Shown piece after piece: positions 7,703 through 15,634 of a stretch of DNA of 64,000 nucleotides; positions within the stretch are counted from its first letter, which is position 1, and each line of letters starts with the position of its first letter. The notes under the pieces are model-generated. The model made no database searches. It was not told where the DNA came from and saw nothing but the letters and a program-made list of their open reading frames with translations. A program made the position numbers and the translations under genes. Origin of the DNA: Aurantiacibacter sp. MUD61 (GTDB lineage: Bacteria; Pseudomonadota; Alphaproteobacteria; Sphingomonadales; Sphingomonadaceae); assembly GCF_027912455.1 (NCBI RefSeq), contig NZ_CP115446.1, forward strand, positions 2,813,501 to 2,877,500, read 5' to 3'.

Positions 7703-8287
7703 TCAGAGGTTGGAAATCACCTCGTCCGCCAGCGCCCTGTCGGCGGCGGCATCGTGGTTGGCGGCGATCAGCTTGGCAGCAGCAGCGGTCGATGCGTTTG
7801 CGGCGCGAGCCTTCAGCTCATCGACAGCCTGGCGCTCTGCAGCGGCGATCTTGTCCTGGGCCATGCGTTCACGACGCGCGACCATTGCCGAGGTGTCTTC
7901 CTTCGCCTTTTTCACAATGCTGTCCGCCTCTTTCTGGGCGTTCTCCAGCATCGCCTCGGCGTCCTTCTCGGCCCCGGCAATCTTGTCGGCATATTCCTGA
8001 CGAAGCGCTTCAGCTTCAGCACGGAGCTGCTTGGCTTCGTCCAGATTGTCGCGGATCGCCTTGATCTTGTTGTCGAGGCCGCCCGCAATCGTCTTGTGCA
8101 CCTTCGCGACTACGAAAGCGAAGAGCAGCAGCACGGCCATGGCGATCGAAACCCACTGGTAAGGCTCAAGGCCCAGCAGCTCCGGCTCGTCCAACTTTAC
8201 AGCCTGGCCGGGATCGACTTCCGTCACCGCATCCGGAGCATCGGTGGACAGGACTTCGGGCATGTCGGAGGTCTGCGGATTAGCCAC
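7703..8287 (-). CDS. atpF: F0F1 ATP synthase subunit b
   Basis: A 194-residue stator subunit. A 40-residue hydrophilic N-terminal extension is followed by one membrane helix (about residues 45-63) and a long Ala/Glu/Lys-rich coiled coil. The neighbouring gene encodes the shorter b' form, so this organism builds a b/b' heterodimer, as photosynthetic and many other alphaproteobacteria do. It is last in the F0 operon and overlaps the b' gene by eight bases. Which paralogue is called b or b' rests on gene order and on the N-terminal extension. Confidence 0.92.
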   Translation of the reverse strand: MANPQTSDMPEVLSTDAPDAVTEVDPGQAVKLDEPELLGLEPYQWVSIAMAVLLLFAFVVAKVHKTIAGGLDNKIKAIRDNLDEAKQLRAEAEALRQEYADKIAGAEKDAEAMLENAQKEADSIVKKAKEDTSAMVARRERMAQDKIAAAERQAVDELKARAANASTAAAAKLIAANHDAAADRALADEVISNL

Positions 8288-8774
8288 GGTTCATAACATC
8301 CTTCACGGCAGACTTGGCAGCCGTTTTGGTCGCTTTCACACCGGCGAGGCGCTGGGCGATATCCTGCGCCGCTTCAGTGGCGACGGCTTCGATTTCGGCA
8401 GCGGCTTCGGCGCGGCTCGCTTCTATGCGGGCTTCGGCTTCTTCCAGCTGGGTGTCGATCAATGCCTGCACCTTGGCGAGCTTCGTCTCGGTAGACTTCT
8501 GCGCCTTAGCCTTGGCCTTGTTGACAAGGTCCTGCGCCGCTTCGCGATTGGCGTTTTCACGCTGGCGCCAGGCTTCCTCAACCTCGTCCGCCGCATCGCG
8601 AGCCGCCTGCGCAGCGGCAAGATCATCTGCGATCTGCTTGTCACGCATGCCGACAGTATCCATCACCTTGGGGACCATGCCCCGTCCAATGACGAAAAAC
8701 ACGAAGCCGAAAGTGATCAGCAGCCAGAACAGCTGGCTCGACCAGATTTCGAACATTTGATCTATCTGAGGCAT
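8280..8774 (-). CDS. F0F1 ATP synthase subunit b'
   Basis: A 164-residue second b-type stator subunit. It has one N-terminal membrane helix (about residues 15-32, LFWLLITFGFVFF), then RGMVPKVMDTVGMRDKQI, a conserved stretch of b' proteins, then a coiled coil to the C terminus. It follows atpE by 77 bp, and that gap contains a stable hairpin. Its 3' end overlaps the start of the b gene. Confidence 0.92.
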   Translation of the reverse strand: MPQIDQMFEIWSSQLFWLLITFGFVFFVIGRGMVPKVMDTVGMRDKQIADDLAAAQAARDAADEVEEAWRQRENANREAAQDLVNKAKAKAQKSTETKLAKVQALIDTQLEEAEARIEASRAEAAAEIEAVATEAAQDIAQRLAGVKATKTAAKSAVKDVMNRG

Positions 8775-8814
8775 GGACGGATTCCGCCTATTGGCAACAA
8801 GTCAGGTCAGAAAA

Positions 8815-8841
8815 CCGGCCGGGCGCGAACCGCCCGGCCAG
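8815..8841 (-). terminator. Intercistronic hairpin after atpE (attenuator or processing site)
   Basis: On the minus strand GGCCGGGCG and CGCCCGGCC form a nine-base GC-only stem with a five-base loop, followed by GGTTTTC. It lies between atpE and the b' gene inside one operon. A partial terminator or an RNA-stabilising 3' end here would raise atpE output over the b subunits, matching the need for many c subunits per complex. Confidence 0.65.
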
Positions 8842-8851
8842 TATCAGTCGA

Positions 8852-9076
8852 TTAGACGAAGAGGATGATCATCGCCACGACGAAGGCCAGCAGGCCGAGA
8901 AGTTCGGCTGCGGCGAAGCCGATGAACAGGCGACCCTGCTGGCCGTCTGCGGCACCCGGGTTGCGCAGTGCGCTTTCGAGGAACGAGCCAAACACGTTAC
9001 CAACGCCGAGGGCAGCCATGCCCGCACCGATTGCAGCGAGGCCGGCACCAACCATCTTGGCAGCTTCGAGATCCAT
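8852..9076 (-). CDS. atpE: F0F1 ATP synthase subunit c
   Basis: A 74-residue proteolipid made of two membrane helices joined by the polar loop RNP (residues 38-40). The proton-carrying carboxylate is Glu58 in the motif AAAELLGLL. The first helix is Gly/Ala-rich (GAGLAAIGAGMAALGVG), as needed for ring packing. No Na+-binding signature is evident, so proton coupling is presumed. The start is preceded by GGAATAT. Confidence 0.97.
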   Translation of the reverse strand: MDLEAAKMVGAGLAAIGAGMAALGVGNVFGSFLESALRNPGAADGQQGRLFIGFAAAELLGLLAFVVAMIILFV

Positions 9077-9128
9077 GAGATATTCCTTTCAGAGGTAAAC
9101 TTGTAAGCGAATTGAAGGGTTTGAAAAC

Positions 9129-9914
9129 TTAATGCAGGTGCTCTGCGTCATTGATGTAAAGCGACGAAAGCAGTGCAAAAACGTAGGCCTGAATGCCGGC
9201 GACGAGGATTTCCAGAGCGGAAATGCCGATCATCAGCACGAAGCTGGGCACGCCCACCAGCACGCCGTAACCTGCGCCAGCGCTCCAGCCATCGATCACG
9301 AAGCCGGACAGCACTTTCAGCAGGATATGGCCGGCCATCATGGCGACGAACAGTCGCAGGGCCAGGCTGAACGGGCGGAAGAGGAAGGAGACGAACTCGA
9401 TCGGCGCGATCACGAACACCATCGGCAGCGGCGTGCCGGACGGAACGAACAGGCTGAAGAAGTGCAGGCCGTGCTTCCAGAAACCGACGATCAGCACGAT
9501 CGCAAAGCTCATGATCGCGAAAATGCCGGTCACGGTGAAGTGGCTGGTGAAAGTGAACGGGTGAACGCCGACGATGCCGAACGGAACAAGTCCGAGCAGG
9601 TTGGCAAACAGGATGAACATGAACAGGCTGAAGATGTAGGGCACATATTTGCGCCCTTCCTTGCCGACATTGGCATCCAGCATATCGTCGATGAAGCCGG
9701 TAAAGCTCTCTACCGTCATCTGCCAGCGACCAGGCACCAGCTCACGCTTCATTCCGCCGAGCATGAAGACGAACAGCAGCACAGCCGTAATCGTCATCCA
9801 CAGCGCGGAATTGGTGAAGGCAATATTGTAGCCCGCAATGTTCCAGTCCTGGCCGAGCAGAGGCTCTACCAGGAACTGCTTCATCGGGTCGACTTTGGCT
9901 TCTGTAGCTGCCAC
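9129..9914 (-). CDS. atpB: F0F1 ATP synthase subunit a
   Basis: A 261-residue membrane subunit forming the proton half-channels. The essential arginine is Arg187 in SLALRLFVAMMAGH, and the C-terminal helix with ILVAGIQAYVFALLSS is conserved. Around six hydrophobic segments are visible. The gene lies between atpI and atpE in the usual alphaproteobacterial F0 order; the F1 genes are not in this window. Confidence 0.97.
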   Translation of the reverse strand: MAATEAKVDPMKQFLVEPLLGQDWNIAGYNIAFTNSALWMTITAVLLFVFMLGGMKRELVPGRWQMTVESFTGFIDDMLDANVGKEGRKYVPYIFSLFMFILFANLLGLVPFGIVGVHPFTFTSHFTVTGIFAIMSFAIVLIVGFWKHGLHFFSLFVPSGTPLPMVFVIAPIEFVSFLFRPFSLALRLFVAMMAGHILLKVLSGFVIDGWSAGAGYGVLVGVPSFVLMIGISALEILVAGIQAYVFALLSSLYINDAEHLH

Positions 9915-9937
9915 GTCCGTAAAGTCCCTTGCGCTTC

Positions 9938-10270
9938 TTAGCTGCCGCCGCCCGAGGTCGGGCCGCTGCCTGAATTCCGAATTATATTCCTGAAAGCGAC
10001 CACAATTCCGAGGAACAGGCCAACCAACAGAGCCCAGGGATTGAGATCGAAGAACCAGCCAATGGTCCAGCCGACAACCAATCCCCCGAAAACACCACCG
10101 ACCAGGTCTGCCAGCGCCCTGTTGCCCGCTTTCTCGCTGGCAGAGGCTCCTTTGACCTTAGGCTGGTTGCGCTGATCTTCTCGCTCGCGTGCAGCTTTCA
10201 GCCGCTCTTCGAGCGCGTCGATCCGCGCATCCTCACCGATGGGTTCCCGTGCGGGTTTCTCATCACTCAT
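9938..10270 (-). CDS. AtpZ/AtpI family ATP synthase accessory protein
   Basis: A 110-residue protein with a charged, probably coiled N-terminal half (DALEERLKAAREREDQ) and two C-terminal membrane helices (about residues 55-73 and 76-94). It is first in the F0 operon, the position of the AtpI/AtpZ family, whose members help assemble the c ring or move Mg2+. A good AGGAG ribosome site precedes the ATG. The operon promoter must lie in the 151 bp before it, where a C-run/G-run hairpin is seen near 10330. Confidence 0.87.
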   Translation of the reverse strand: MSDEKPAREPIGEDARIDALEERLKAAREREDQRNQPKVKGASASEKAGNRALADLVGGVFGGLVVGWTIGWFFDLNPWALLVGLFLGIVVAFRNIIRNSGSGPTSGGGS

Positions 10271-10421
10271 GCCTGCTCCTGCATGTCAGGGTTGTGGCAC
10301 GGGCATAGAGGTGCCCGCCAAGGGCGCCGCCCCCTTAGAAGGGGGGTGTTGGCGAGTCAACACGTCCAAAGGTGGAAAAGAGGTTCGCCGGGAATAAATT
10401 TCGCGGCTGTCGGGCGTGCGA

Positions 10422-10919
10422 TCACTCGCTTTCGGCGTCGGTGTCTGCGGCAGGCACTTCCGGTGCCTCAGGCTCTTCCTCATTGGGCTCCCAATTGTCC
10501 CGCTCGCACAGGCTGGCAACATCGCCCTGCCCGTTTGCGCGCGCCTGCAGACAGGCCCCCGCAGCTCGCGAATAAATCCGCCCGTCAACAGGTTCGGTCG
10601 GCATATCGCAGCCGTTGGCTTCAAGCAGCGTCAGCATGTTACCGAGGCGCGCTTCGTAATGGACGAGCGAAAACTGGGCGAGCGCCGTGGGATCGATATT
10701 GGGGTTCTCGAGAGCGCCCTGCGCGCGCATCTGGTTGAGCATCACTGCTTCACCCAGCTCGCCCGAAGCGCGCTTTTGCAGATCGACCAGGTTTTCCTGA
10801 AGACCGTCACACACGGCGATCTGTTCTTCGGTCAACTCGGCTTCAGCATTCTGGTTACAGGCGGAAAGACCGAGTGCAACGAGGCCCAGTGCGGGGATGG
10901 TGAAAAGCGACTTGCGCAT
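10422..10919 (-). CDS. Putative lipoprotein, unknown function
   Basis: A 165-residue protein with the lipobox LGLSA-Cys21 after a basic N terminus (MRKS), so export and lipidation are predicted. The mature part has four further cysteines and a low-complexity acidic tail rich in Glu, Pro and Ala. No family is recognised. It is flanked by the ATP synthase operon and the ydbH group on the same strand, with gaps of 151 and 79 bp, so it is probably transcribed alone. Confidence 0.75.
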   Translation of the reverse strand: MRKSLFTIPALGLVALGLSACNQNAEAELTEEQIAVCDGLQENLVDLQKRASGELGEAVMLNQMRAQGALENPNIDPTALAQFSLVHYEARLGNMLTLLEANGCDMPTEPVDGRIYSRAAGACLQARANGQGDVASLCERDNWEPNEEEPEAPEVPAADTDAESE

Positions 10920-10998
10920 AATTAATACCTTAGCGTGGAATGAGATTTCCCCGCCCGGCTACGCGTCTCGGCCTATCTCTTCAACCCCGCAAGGCGCC

Positions 10999-11385
10999 TC
11001 ACGGACAGCGCGGATCGCGTTGCGGAGCGCCCTGCCCGCGGCGCTGCCACGTACCGTCGGGGGCCTGATACATCTCACCCGGCGATGTGCGGGCGATCGC
11101 GAGGCAACCGGCGGTGAAGGCATATTGCTGCAGCGTTGCATTCTCGGCCTGCGCGCGCTCAGCGTAAACGGCGCGGCGGCGGATATTGATATCGTCCACC
11201 ATCGCTTGCAGTTCGGGCGTCGCGGTACCGACTATACCGAGATATCCGTCCATCTTCTCGCCCACGCGACCATCGGCGCGCGCTGCGGCGTAGGCGGGAT
11301 CGCGTTGCGCCAAGGCAGGCGCGGCAAGCACACCCAGGCCGACAATCGCGGCGGTGGCGGCCAGAACACTCTTGCGCATGGTCAT
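10999..11385 (-). CDS. ydbL: YdbL family (DUF1318) periplasmic protein
   Basis: A 128-residue exported protein: signal peptide (about residues 1-25, ending APALA), then GRVGEKMDGYLGIVG, INIRRRAVYAE and AGCLAIARTSPGEMYQAPDGTW, all hallmarks of YdbL/DUF1318. In E. coli YdbL belongs to the YdbH-YnbE-YdbL system that moves phospholipids between the two membranes, and it is proposed to act as a chaperone for it. The start at 11385 is chosen because GGAG lies eight bases upstream; an ATG two codons later is possible. It is the last gene of the trio. Confidence 0.9.
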   Translation of the reverse strand: MTMRKSVLAATAAIVGLGVLAAPALAQRDPAYAAARADGRVGEKMDGYLGIVGTATPELQAMVDDINIRRRAVYAERAQAENATLQQYAFTAGCLAIARTSPGEMYQAPDGTWQRRGQGAPQRDPRCP

Positions 11386-11407
11386 AAGTCCAACTCCAAA
11401 GCGCCGA

Positions 11408-11650
11408 TCAGAAGATATCGGCATTTTCCTCAATCGCATCCTCGGCATCATCTGCGAGGCGGTAGATGACTTCCTGCGTGATGTTGATGTTGAGTTCGAT
11501 CACAATCGGCTCGTCAGGCGCTTCCAGATTGATGCACCCCGCGAGCGGGACCAGCCCCACCATCGCCACCGCTGCCATGATACGCTTTGCCCCGTTCATC
11601 GGGGCACTATGCGCAGCACAGACGCAGCTCGTCAATTTCATGTGATTCAT
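11408..11650 (-). CDS. ynbE: YnbE-like outer-membrane lipoprotein
   Basis: A small lipoprotein with lipobox VPLAG-Cys and a short mature part ending in NINITQEVIYRLADDAEDAIEE, typical of YnbE. E. coli YnbE anchors the YdbH bridge at the outer membrane. The first ATG (11650) overlaps the ydbH stop by four bases and gives 80 residues. A shorter start at 11599 gives a more ordinary 21-residue signal peptide. Coupling favours the first, signal-peptide shape the second. Confidence 0.85.
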   Translation of the reverse strand: MNHMKLTSCVCAAHSAPMNGAKRIMAAVAMVGLVPLAGCINLEAPDEPIVIELNINITQEVIYRLADDAEDAIEENADIF

Positions 11651-14600
11651 CGCATGGCCTCGCTTTCGGGGGGCTGAATATCGGGTTTGGGTTCGTTCAG
11701 GAGCTCGTCAATGATGATCCGCCCGTCGGGCTCTTCCGGCGACGGCGCGCCATCGCCCTCGATCAGGCCCAAGTCGCGCGGATCGCGAACGGCCGCAGGA
11801 TCGTAAAGCGAGCGGACCGATGTCATCAGTTGATAGAACGGCGCGCGGATATTGATGCGCAGCTCGATCGGCAGATCGGCGATGGCGCGGCTGACGAAGT
11901 TGCGTTCGGCAGTGGGGCCCTGTCGGATTCCCTCAAACCGCACCTGCGTCACCAATTCGCCGGTGAGCGGGCCGTTCATGTCGATTTCCATACTGTCATA
12001 TTGCAGATCGCGCAGCGTCTGGAAGGCGTAATTGGCGAAGAAGCCCATGTCCTCATAGGTAAGCTCGCCAATGTAGGAGAGGTTGCCGCCGGGCGGGCGG
12101 GCAACGAGTTCTCCGCTCACCAGTTGGCCGTTGCCGTCGGGGTCGAAGACGATAGGGATCGTGCCGTCGAATGTGCCGGTGGCGGCGAGATTACTCAGTT
12201 CCATCCGCTCGATAAAGCGCGCGGCCTGCAGGCCCTCTATATCCATCGTGTAGGTCCGGAATTCCTCAACACCGATGTTCATCTCGGTGGGCCGCATGGA
12301 CAGCGTCCCGCCCATGAAAGGCCATTGCCCACCCGTGATCAGCAGGCGCTCGCCATCGATAAGCTGGAAGCCCATTTCACCGTCGTAAATCTCGATCCCC
12401 GGATTGATGGAGGCGAGCTGGATGCGCTGGTCGGGCGCGGTCGTCATGCCCAGCAGATCGGTGAAGACCACTCGCCCGCTTGCACCTTCCACCGGACCGA
12501 ATGGCGCTGCGAAATCGAGATCGCGCGAGGAAAATTCGCCGGTGCTGGTGACGCCGCTCTCGTTCCAATTGATCCGGGCAGATGGAAAGATCGTCCCGCG
12601 AACATTGGCGACGACGCCCAATGCCAATTGCGAAAGATCGGTCGGCTGGAAGTTCTCGGAGAAGGTCAGCCCGGCGAGCGAGAGATCAGCGCTGCCCGAC
12701 GAATCGGTAAGGTCATGCGCAAGACGCACGCGCGACACCATGACCATGCTTTCGGGATGGCGGAGATTGCTCGTGGCGGTGATGCGGTTGTCGAACAGCG
12801 TCAGCTCGGCGCCATCGGCAAGCAGCGGCTCGAACCGGTCCGTCTCCTCGCGATCCTCGACCATAAAGCGGGCATCGGTGAGTTGCAGGCCGTCATCGGT
12901 ATAGGACCAAGAGCCGTTCGCGCCGAGGATATCGAGCGGGACCGGGGCAAGGAAAACATCCGCCCCGGCAAACTCCCCGCCGATACTGTCGCCTGATAGA
13001 TCGGCGCGCAGATCGCTGATCGTGAAGCGCTGACCATTATCCGGCGGGCCAAGCAGGATGTCGAGGTCGCTCGCCGCAAGCGCGCCCGGGTATGCCATGC
13101 CTACGGCTCCGCTGCGCAGGCGAATAGGAGTTTCGGCCAATTCCCCGCGCAGATCGAGCGAGGAGACGCCAGCAGCAACCCGCAATTCCTCATCGCCGTA
13201 GCGCAGGATAGACCTGCCACGCGGCGGGCAGAGCGTGAGCGACTGGTTGCTCAGCGTAAGGTTTGAAATGGCAAGCCCATCAAAGGCAATGTCGCGGCAC
13301 CCATTCCACAGCGCAATTGCGCCTGACTGATCGACCGTGCCATCCACGGGCAGACGCAGCCCTCGCGCAGTCCCGCCAGGAAGCGCCCCACTGGCCACCA
13401 CTTCGCCCTGAAACGCGATGCGCCCAGCGCGATCCTGCAGCACAGCAAGGCGCGGTATCGCTACGCGCGAATCGCCCGCCGCATATTCGCGCATCGCCAG
13501 CCGCAGCTCCAGCGCGCCGCCCTGCCCCTGCTCCATCCGCCCCGATATCAATGGCAAGCCCAGTCCGCTTGTCTGCAAATTGCCGGAGAAAGACGGGATC
13601 GCGCTATCACCCATCCCCAGTTGCACGCGCGACAGAGCGAGCAAAGTCGCGCCGCTCCCACCGCGCAGCCTCGCTTCCGGCACGATCACGCTGGTGCGCT
13701 GACCCAGTTTGCGGACTTCGAAAGCGGCAACCAATTCGCTGCCCGGAAGCTCTCGAAGCAACGCCGAGCGGATTTGCGCGATCAGGGGCGCGGCCAATGT
13801 GCCTTCGCTCGCTGCACGAGCATTGGCGAGTGCGCCATCAAGATCGCGGCCGAGGACAAGCCCTTCTCCCGAAACGTCGCCTTCGACATCGACGCGGGCG
13901 AACTGATCAACCGCTCGCACACGGCCTTCGACGGTCAGCTGTCGCGCCCCGCCCGCGCCGCTGGCGACATCGGCGAGCGACACATCGTAGAGCGCATTAA
14001 GCCTGCCATCGCGCCACGAAAAGCGCCCTTCCCCGCCAATCGCTCCTGCCGCCACATCGGTATAATCGACACCTGCAAAGCGCGCATCGAAATCGCCTTC
14101 GAAATCGACGAAATTGCGATGCGCAAAGACATCCAGCTGCACCGCCCCATCCTGCAATGCGAGATCGTTCTCCCGGCATTCGAGAGCATCGAAGCGCAGC
14201 GGTCCGACAAAATGCGGGCGCTCGGCATCTACAGAGGCTGTGCCGTAAAGCGTCGGTGCATCGACGGAGCACCCGCCCAGCGCGATCTCCTCGCCCACAG
14301 CCGCCAGTTCCGCATTGAAGCCGCCACGCAAATGGCCGCCGCCGTCCAGGCTGAGCCCGATCCTGCCGAAATCGCTGTCGAGCAGCGCGCGGCCGTCTTC
14401 GATGAAGAGCTCCAGATCTGGAAAAACCGCGCCGCCATCCTCTTCTTCGGAAAAAACGTAGGGATCGAGCGCGCCGAAACTCAGCTCGCCCTCCCGGTAG
14501 GAGCCGTATGCGCGCGGCCTCACTACTGTCACACGCGTAACTTCAGGGAACCCCCACCGCGGAGTGATGTCGAGCACCAGCCGCTCAATCGTCAGATCGG

Positions 14601-14859
14601 GACGGTCCGGATCGCCGATCACAATATCGGTGAGGACTTGCTGTTGCGGCGAAATGCGCTCGATTTGATAGGTGGCTGGCGTGTCGTTTTCGGCCAGCGC
14701 ATCTGCGATGAAATTGTCCGCGATCGTCTCGCGCTGAAACCATGCGATGGCGATCATCACCACGATGGAAATAGCGAAAATGCGGATGGCAATGCTCAGC
14801 ACATGGCGCTTTCGGCCAGTGGTCCGAGACCCGTCCTCCACTGCGGTTTCCTGCGCCAT
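11647..14859 (-). CDS. ydbH: YdbH-type AsmA-like intermembrane lipid transport protein
   Basis: A 1070-residue protein with one N-terminal membrane helix (about residues 22-40) and a very long beta-rich periplasmic region. The C-terminal part (GTFDGTIPIVFDPDG, then the GELTYEDMGFFANYAF and LRNIN-type repeats) matches the YdbH family. AsmA-like proteins form lipid-conducting bridges across the periplasm, and E. coli YdbH shares this task with TamB and YhdP. It is longer than the roughly 880-residue E. coli protein. The ATG at 14859 is chosen because it directly precedes a basic stretch and the membrane anchor; further upstream extension would overlap radC. Confidence 0.9.
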   Translation of the reverse strand: MAQETAVEDGSRTTGRKRHVLSIAIRIFAISIVVMIAIAWFQRETIADNFIADALAENDTPATYQIERISPQQQVLTDIVIGDPDRPDLTIERLVLDITPRWGFPEVTRVTVVRPRAYGSYREGELSFGALDPYVFSEEEDGGAVFPDLELFIEDGRALLDSDFGRIGLSLDGGGHLRGGFNAELAAVGEEIALGGCSVDAPTLYGTASVDAERPHFVGPLRFDALECRENDLALQDGAVQLDVFAHRNFVDFEGDFDARFAGVDYTDVAAGAIGGEGRFSWRDGRLNALYDVSLADVASGAGGARQLTVEGRVRAVDQFARVDVEGDVSGEGLVLGRDLDGALANARAASEGTLAAPLIAQIRSALLRELPGSELVAAFEVRKLGQRTSVIVPEARLRGGSGATLLALSRVQLGMGDSAIPSFSGNLQTSGLGLPLISGRMEQGQGGALELRLAMREYAAGDSRVAIPRLAVLQDRAGRIAFQGEVVASGALPGGTARGLRLPVDGTVDQSGAIALWNGCRDIAFDGLAISNLTLSNQSLTLCPPRGRSILRYGDEELRVAAGVSSLDLRGELAETPIRLRSGAVGMAYPGALAASDLDILLGPPDNGQRFTISDLRADLSGDSIGGEFAGADVFLAPVPLDILGANGSWSYTDDGLQLTDARFMVEDREETDRFEPLLADGAELTLFDNRITATSNLRHPESMVMVSRVRLAHDLTDSSGSADLSLAGLTFSENFQPTDLSQLALGVVANVRGTIFPSARINWNESGVTSTGEFSSRDLDFAAPFGPVEGASGRVVFTDLLGMTTAPDQRIQLASINPGIEIYDGEMGFQLIDGERLLITGGQWPFMGGTLSMRPTEMNIGVEEFRTYTMDIEGLQAARFIERMELSNLAATGTFDGTIPIVFDPDGNGQLVSGELVARPPGGNLSYIGELTYEDMGFFANYAFQTLRDLQYDSMEIDMNGPLTGELVTQVRFEGIRQGPTAERNFVSRAIADLPIELRINIRAPFYQLMTSVRSLYDPAAVRDPRDLGLIEGDGAPSPEEPDGRIIIDELLNEPKPDIQPPESEAMR

Positions 14860-14928
14860 CGCGTGACAAGTCTTGCGCGAGCGCGCGGGTAAAGGCAATG
14901 CACTGCGCAAGGGGGAGATGCGAATTAC

Positions 14929-15627
14929 GTGGCGCAAGGTTCCGAAAATCAGGCAAAAATGGGCGCTGCCGGGCATCGTGCACGGCTGCGCGAACGGCTG
15001 CTGACAGGCGGATCGGAGGCGCTGGCGGATTACGAAGTTCTCGAATACCTCCTGTTCGGCGCGTTGGCGCGGGGCGACACGAAACCAATGGCGAAGGCGC
15101 TGCTCGATCGGTTCGGCTCGCTTGCAGCGGTCCTCAATGCCGATCCCGGCGCGCTGAAGCAGGTGAAAGGCATTTCCGATGCGAGCGTCGGCCAGATCAA
15201 GATCGCCGCACTGGTCGCCCGCCGCATGGCGCGCAGCGAAGTGACGGACAAGCCGGTGCTCGGCAGCTGGCAGGCGCTGCTCGATTACCTCGCTATCGAT
15301 ATGGGGCATTTGACCGTCGAGCGCGTACGCGTGCTCTATCTCAATGCGAAGAATCGCCTGCTGCTTGATCACCACGTGGGCGACGGCACGGTGGACGAAG
15401 CCGCAATCCACCCGCGCGAAGTGATCCGCCGCGGGCTCGATTGCGGCGCCTCAGCGCTTATTCTCGTCCACAATCACCCCAGCGGCAATCCGGAGCCGAG
15501 CCGCGCCGACATCCAGATCACCCGCGCGATTGCGGAAGCCGGACGGCACGTCGGCATCACCGTGCACGACCACGTGATCGTCGGGCGCGAAGGCCACGCA
15601 AGCCTTCGCGCCAAGGGTGTCATTTAA
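14929..15627 (+). CDS. radC: RadC family JAB-domain protein
   Basis: A 232-residue protein with an N-terminal helix-hairpin-helix-like region (KGISDASVGQIK, about residues 80-91) and a C-terminal JAMM metalloprotease fold with His181, His183 and Asp194 in HNHPSGNPEPSRAD. The name radC is historical; a direct repair role is doubtful and the biochemical activity is unsettled. It starts with GTG behind a GGGGGAG purine tract. The gene is divergent from ydbH, with 69 bp between the starts. Confidence 0.93.
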   Translation: MAQGSENQAKMGAAGHRARLRERLLTGGSEALADYEVLEYLLFGALARGDTKPMAKALLDRFGSLAAVLNADPGALKQVKGISDASVGQIKIAALVARRMARSEVTDKPVLGSWQALLDYLAIDMGHLTVERVRVLYLNAKNRLLLDHHVGDGTVDEAAIHPREVIRRGLDCGASALILVHNHPSGNPEPSRADIQITRAIAEAGRHVGITVHDHVIVGREGHASLRAKGVI

Positions 15628-15634
15628 GAACGGT

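Noticed and set aside
9132..9941. A 269-codon plus-strand frame opposite atpB
   Set aside because: Antisense to a certain ATP synthase subunit; His/Glu/Asp-rich nonsense product.
11587..12996. A 469-codon open frame on the plus strand inside ydbH
   Set aside because: Runs antisense to the conserved YdbH C-terminal region; skewed Arg/Ala/His composition.
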